A stretch of 64,000 nt of DNA from Terrisporobacter petrolearius. GTDB lineage: Bacteria > Bacillota > Clostridia > Peptostreptococcales > Peptostreptococcaceae. The DNA is taken from NCBI RefSeq assembly GCF_032598785.1, contig NZ_CP102984.1; one strand, given 5' to 3'. Within the stretch, counting starts at the first letter, position 1; each line of letters starts with the position of its first letter. Below, in pieces: positions 61,353-64,000 of this stretch. Below the pieces are notes generated by a model that worked only from the letters and a program-made list of their open reading frames with translations, was not told the origin of the DNA and ran no database searches. The position numbers and the translations under genes are program-made.

Positions 61353-64000
61353 CTAACTATATTCTATTTCCACTCTAGATCCTTTGCCCACATCACATGG
61401 ACTAACCAAAAGTTTTACTGGTACTCTATTTTTTAGTTCTTCCACATGTGAAATTATACCTATGCTTAGTTGATCATTATGAAGATTTTCTAAAGACTCC
61501 ATAACTACATCTAGCAATTCTACATCTAAGGATCCAAAACCTTCATCTAGGAAGAAGAATTCTAAAGGACTACTTCCTTTTAATTGTATTTGAGATGATA
61601 ATGCAAGTGCTAAAGATAATGATGTTAAGAATGTCTCTCCTCCTGATAATGAATCAACGCTTCTTCTTTGCCCACCATTCATATTATCTCTCATTATGAA
61701 ATTTAGATTTTCGTCTATTTCTAGTGCATACCTACCTCTAGTTATAGAACCTAATCTTTTTGATGCTTCTAATGCAATATATTTAAGTTGATTAGTGGCA
61801 ACATATTCTACAAACTTATTTCCCATTATCAATTTATTTATTTCATCTAATAATGATAATTCATGTTCAACTTTTTTAACTTCTTTTGTTATTTCTTTTA
61901 TTGATAATAAAGATTTTTCAATATTTTTAAGCTCATTTTCCTTTGAACCAATATTTTTTCTTAAATTAGCTATCTCATTTTTTAATGAATTAATTGATAT
62001 ATGAAGATTTTCAAAGTCTTCAGGTTTTATACTTCTTCCATTTAACTTTTTATTTAAATCAAATATTTTCACTATTAAGTATTTAGTCTCTTCATCAAAA
62101 TATTCTATTTCACCTTTGTATTTCTCTTTTTCTTCTTTTGGTAAAATAGATTTTTCCACAGAATTAACGCAGTCAAATTTATTTTCTACTAATAAATTTG
62201 TTAATGTTTGATTTTTACTTTCTAATTGTTTTTTAGCTTGAGATAAAACACCATCTTTACTACTTTTTAACTTTGTATTTTCATCAAAATCATGCTTCTT
62301 ATTAGTTAACTCTTCATGTAGTTCCTTTTCATTATTTGTTACTTTGTCAATATTTTCTATAGTAGATTGTAGTAGTTTTGCTGGTGAAACACCCTTAGCT
62401 ATTTTGTTTAATTCTTCTTCCTTATTTTTTAATTCTTTAGATTTAGTATCTTTAAGTTGAATCAAGTTAGAAAGTTTCTTGTCAATTTCATTAAATAAGG
62501 TATCTTTTTCTTTAAGTTCCTTATCTAAAGTTTCTTTTTCTTTATTTAAAACTGACATTTCCTTATTTAACGTTTCAATTTTCTTTTCATTTTCTCCAAT
62601 TTCTTTTACTTTAGAACCTAAGTCATTAAATTTAACTTTAGATTTTAATCCTAAGTATTCTAAGTTAAGATTATCGTACTTTTTATTTAAATTATCTATT
62701 TTTTCTTTTAATTCAACACTTAGTTTTCTGTCTAAATTCAAATTTTCCTTTATTTTAACTTCTTCTTTTTCCACATCATATTTTAAATCTTTTATTTTGT
62801 ATGTTTCTTCAATTGTCTTGTTTTTATCTTCTTCCCATGATAGTACTTTTTCTTCTAGTATTTTTAGTTCCTTTTGCTTTATATCTATTTCTTTTTCCAA
62901 TGAAGAAGAATTGTAATCTCCTAATTTGACTGATAACTCACTTAAAGTCTTTCTTTTTATACTTTCAAATGAATTAATTTCCGTATTCTTTAACGATAGT
63001 TCATCATGATTTCGTTTTTCTTTATTATACTCATCTTCTAATTTTTTAATTTTCTCTTCAATTAGTTTAGCTTCTTCTAAATTAGCACTAACATAAATTT
63101 TTTCATGATGAGTTGAGCCACAAACAGGACAAGGCTCGTTTTCTTTTAATTCTTCTCTTAAATAAGCCGCCATATTTTTATATATTAGGCTTTTTTGTTC
63201 CTCTTTTAAATCTTCTATAGTTTTATTTATTCTTTGTAATTTTTCACTACATTCATTTAGATATCTCTGATTTTCAAATTTACTTTTTTCATTTTTATTT
63301 AAATCATCTTTAATAGAATTAATTTGTTTTTCATAATCCTTTGTATTTTCCAATCTTGATTTCAAATTATGTAGGTATTCTTTTTCACTTGATACTATTT
63401 TGTTGTCTCCAGGACAACTTCTATTTAAAGTTTCCTGATGATCTAAAAGTCTTTTTAATTTTTCATTTACTGATGATTTATTCTTTTCCACATCAATATT
63501 TTTAAACTTTAAATCTTCAATTCTTTTACTTACCTCTTTTAATAATTTATTATTTTCTTCTTTTTCCACACTTAATTTTTTTAACTCTTCTTCTTTATTA
63601 TAAGCTTCAAATATATTTTCTTTTAAATCTGTACTTATACTTAAAGATTCAACATTTTTATTATTATCTTGAATTTTTTTATATTTACTATCAACTTGAT
63701 TTTGTAAATCAATTATTAGTTTTTCTAAATCTTCTTTTTCCTTATTATCTATATCAATTTCTTTTTTTAGTTCTTTAATAGAATTATTTAAAACTGCTAT
63801 TTTTTCTTCTAAATCTATTCCTCTTTGAAGTTTACTTTTTTCTTCAATTAATAAAGGTATCTTTTCATTTTTAGCTTTTTTTGCCTCTTCATATCGAATG
63901 GATAATAAATCTATTTCTTTTTTAATATTAGTTATAATTCCTTCTAATTTTTCCACTTCGTTAGAGTTTTCGTATATATCTTTTTCCAATATTTTTATGT
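61353..64000 (-). CDS. sbcC: exonuclease SbcC (ATPase/coiled-coil subunit), N-terminus outside window
   Basis: The frame stays open to base 64000; about 882 C-terminal residues are visible and the N-terminal Walker A half lies beyond. Two long antiparallel coiled coils flank a zinc hook (ENEPCPVCGSTHH, about residue 285 of this part). The C-terminal ABC signature is VDSLSGGETFLTSLSLALALS (in part), and Walker B is LEFFFLDEGFGSLD. With SbcD it forms the Mre11-Rad50-like nuclease that cleaves hairpins and processes DNA ends. sbcD is expected upstream, outside the window. The TTG at 63989 is only an internal codon. Confidence 0.93.
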   Translation of the reverse strand, partial: IKILEKDIYENSNEVEKLEGIITNIKKEIDLLSIRYEEAKKAKNEKIPLLIEEKSKLQRGIDLEEKIAVLNNSIKELKKEIDIDNKEKEDLEKLIIDLQNQVDSKYKKIQDNNKNVESLSISTDLKENIFEAYNKEEELKKLSVEKEENNKLLKEVSKRIEDLKFKNIDVEKNKSSVNEKLKRLLDHQETLNRSCPGDNKIVSSEKEYLHNLKSRLENTKDYEKQINSIKDDLNKNEKSKFENQRYLNECSEKLQRINKTIEDLKEEQKSLIYKNMAAYLREELKENEPCPVCGSTHHEKIYVSANLEEAKLIEEKIKKLEDEYNKEKRNHDELSLKNTEINSFESIKRKTLSELSVKLGDYNSSSLEKEIDIKQKELKILEEKVLSWEEDKNKTIEETYKIKDLKYDVEKEEVKIKENLNLDRKLSVELKEKIDNLNKKYDNLNLEYLGLKSKVKFNDLGSKVKEIGENEKKIETLNKEMSVLNKEKETLDKELKEKDTLFNEIDKKLSNLIQLKDTKSKELKNKEEELNKIAKGVSPAKLLQSTIENIDKVTNNEKELHEELTNKKHDFDENTKLKSSKDGVLSQAKKQLESKNQTLTNLLVENKFDCVNSVEKSILPKEEKEKYKGEIEYFDEETKYLIVKIFDLNKKLNGRSIKPEDFENLHISINSLKNEIANLRKNIGSKENELKNIEKSLLSIKEITKEVKKVEHELSLLDEINKLIMGNKFVEYVATNQLKYIALEASKRLGSITRGRYALEIDENLNFIMRDNMNGGQRRSVDSLSGGETFLTSLSLALALSSQIQLKGSSPLEFFFLDEGFGSLDVELLDVVMESLENLHNDQLSIGIISHVEELKNRVPVKLLVSPCDVGKGSRVEIEYS

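Overview
The window is AT-rich, low-GC Gram-positive DNA. Dense co-directional operons sit behind strong Shine-Dalgarno (SD) sequences and are separated by clear intrinsic terminators. Clostridial-type genes (AOR-family oxidoreductase, cobalamin- and TPP-riboswitch transporters, methionine gamma-lyase, pseudaminic acid synthesis, sporulation-style promoters) point to an anaerobic, probably spore-forming and probably glycosylated-flagellate member of the Clostridia. I cannot fix the genus, and I saw no rRNA or tRNA gene.

Layout. 1-5.8 kb is accessory DNA: a GHKL ATPase followed by a Z1-type helicase-like gene (cut by the window edge), which resembles the ATPase/helicase half of MORC/MutL-linked restriction systems. 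Behind it are orphan ORFs, a J-domain protein and the decayed, repeat-rich remnant of a phage/plasmid-type replication protein. 5.8-13 kb holds an IcaA/PgaC-like polysaccharide synthase, a beta-carbonic anhydrase, a DUF898-like membrane protein and a FecCD-type ABC transporter in one operon with an AOR-family enzyme. 13-18.6 kb holds a gamma-glutamyltransferase and a TPP-riboswitch operon (thiamine-binding protein, ThiX, ThiY, ThiZ, TatD-like hydrolase). 18.6-24 kb is an Opp peptide transporter. 24-29 kb is a Bce-type antimicrobial-peptide sensing and detoxification module.

29-36 kb is rich in small genes: a cluster of transthyretin-like mini-proteins, an SH3-3D cell-wall protein, a GltD-like oxidoreductase, methionine gamma-lyase, and four members of a paralogous family of 58-74 residue, two-helix, cysteine-tailed proteins. 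A fifth member lies at 50 kb. One member is below 60 residues. Four of the five have, or share, an upstream sequence like a mother-cell sigma-K promoter. 36-45.6 kb is a pseudaminic acid operon (pseB, C, F, H, G, I) carrying an extra acyltransferase, a deacetylase and a formyltransferase homologue, led by a probable glycosyltransferase and a coiled-coil protein. 45.8-49.7 kb is a surface-polymer O-acylation operon (SGNH, DUF4358 lipoprotein, MBOAT, DHHW), in which two genes seem to start at near-cognate codons.

From 50 kb to the end the window carries mostly housekeeping genes: acyl carrier protein, the BtuFCD cobalamin importer with its riboswitch, a nucleoid-associated protein, a pseudouridine synthase, a YbaK-type deacylase, NAD kinase, a phosphodiesterase, an AI-2E-family transporter, a CNNM/CorC-type transporter, a possible unassigned structured RNA, and the C-terminal part of SbcC.

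Start sites were moved from the longest ORF wherever an SD or a lipoprotein signal clearly indicated another codon. Functions are assigned from motifs read by eye. No database search was run.
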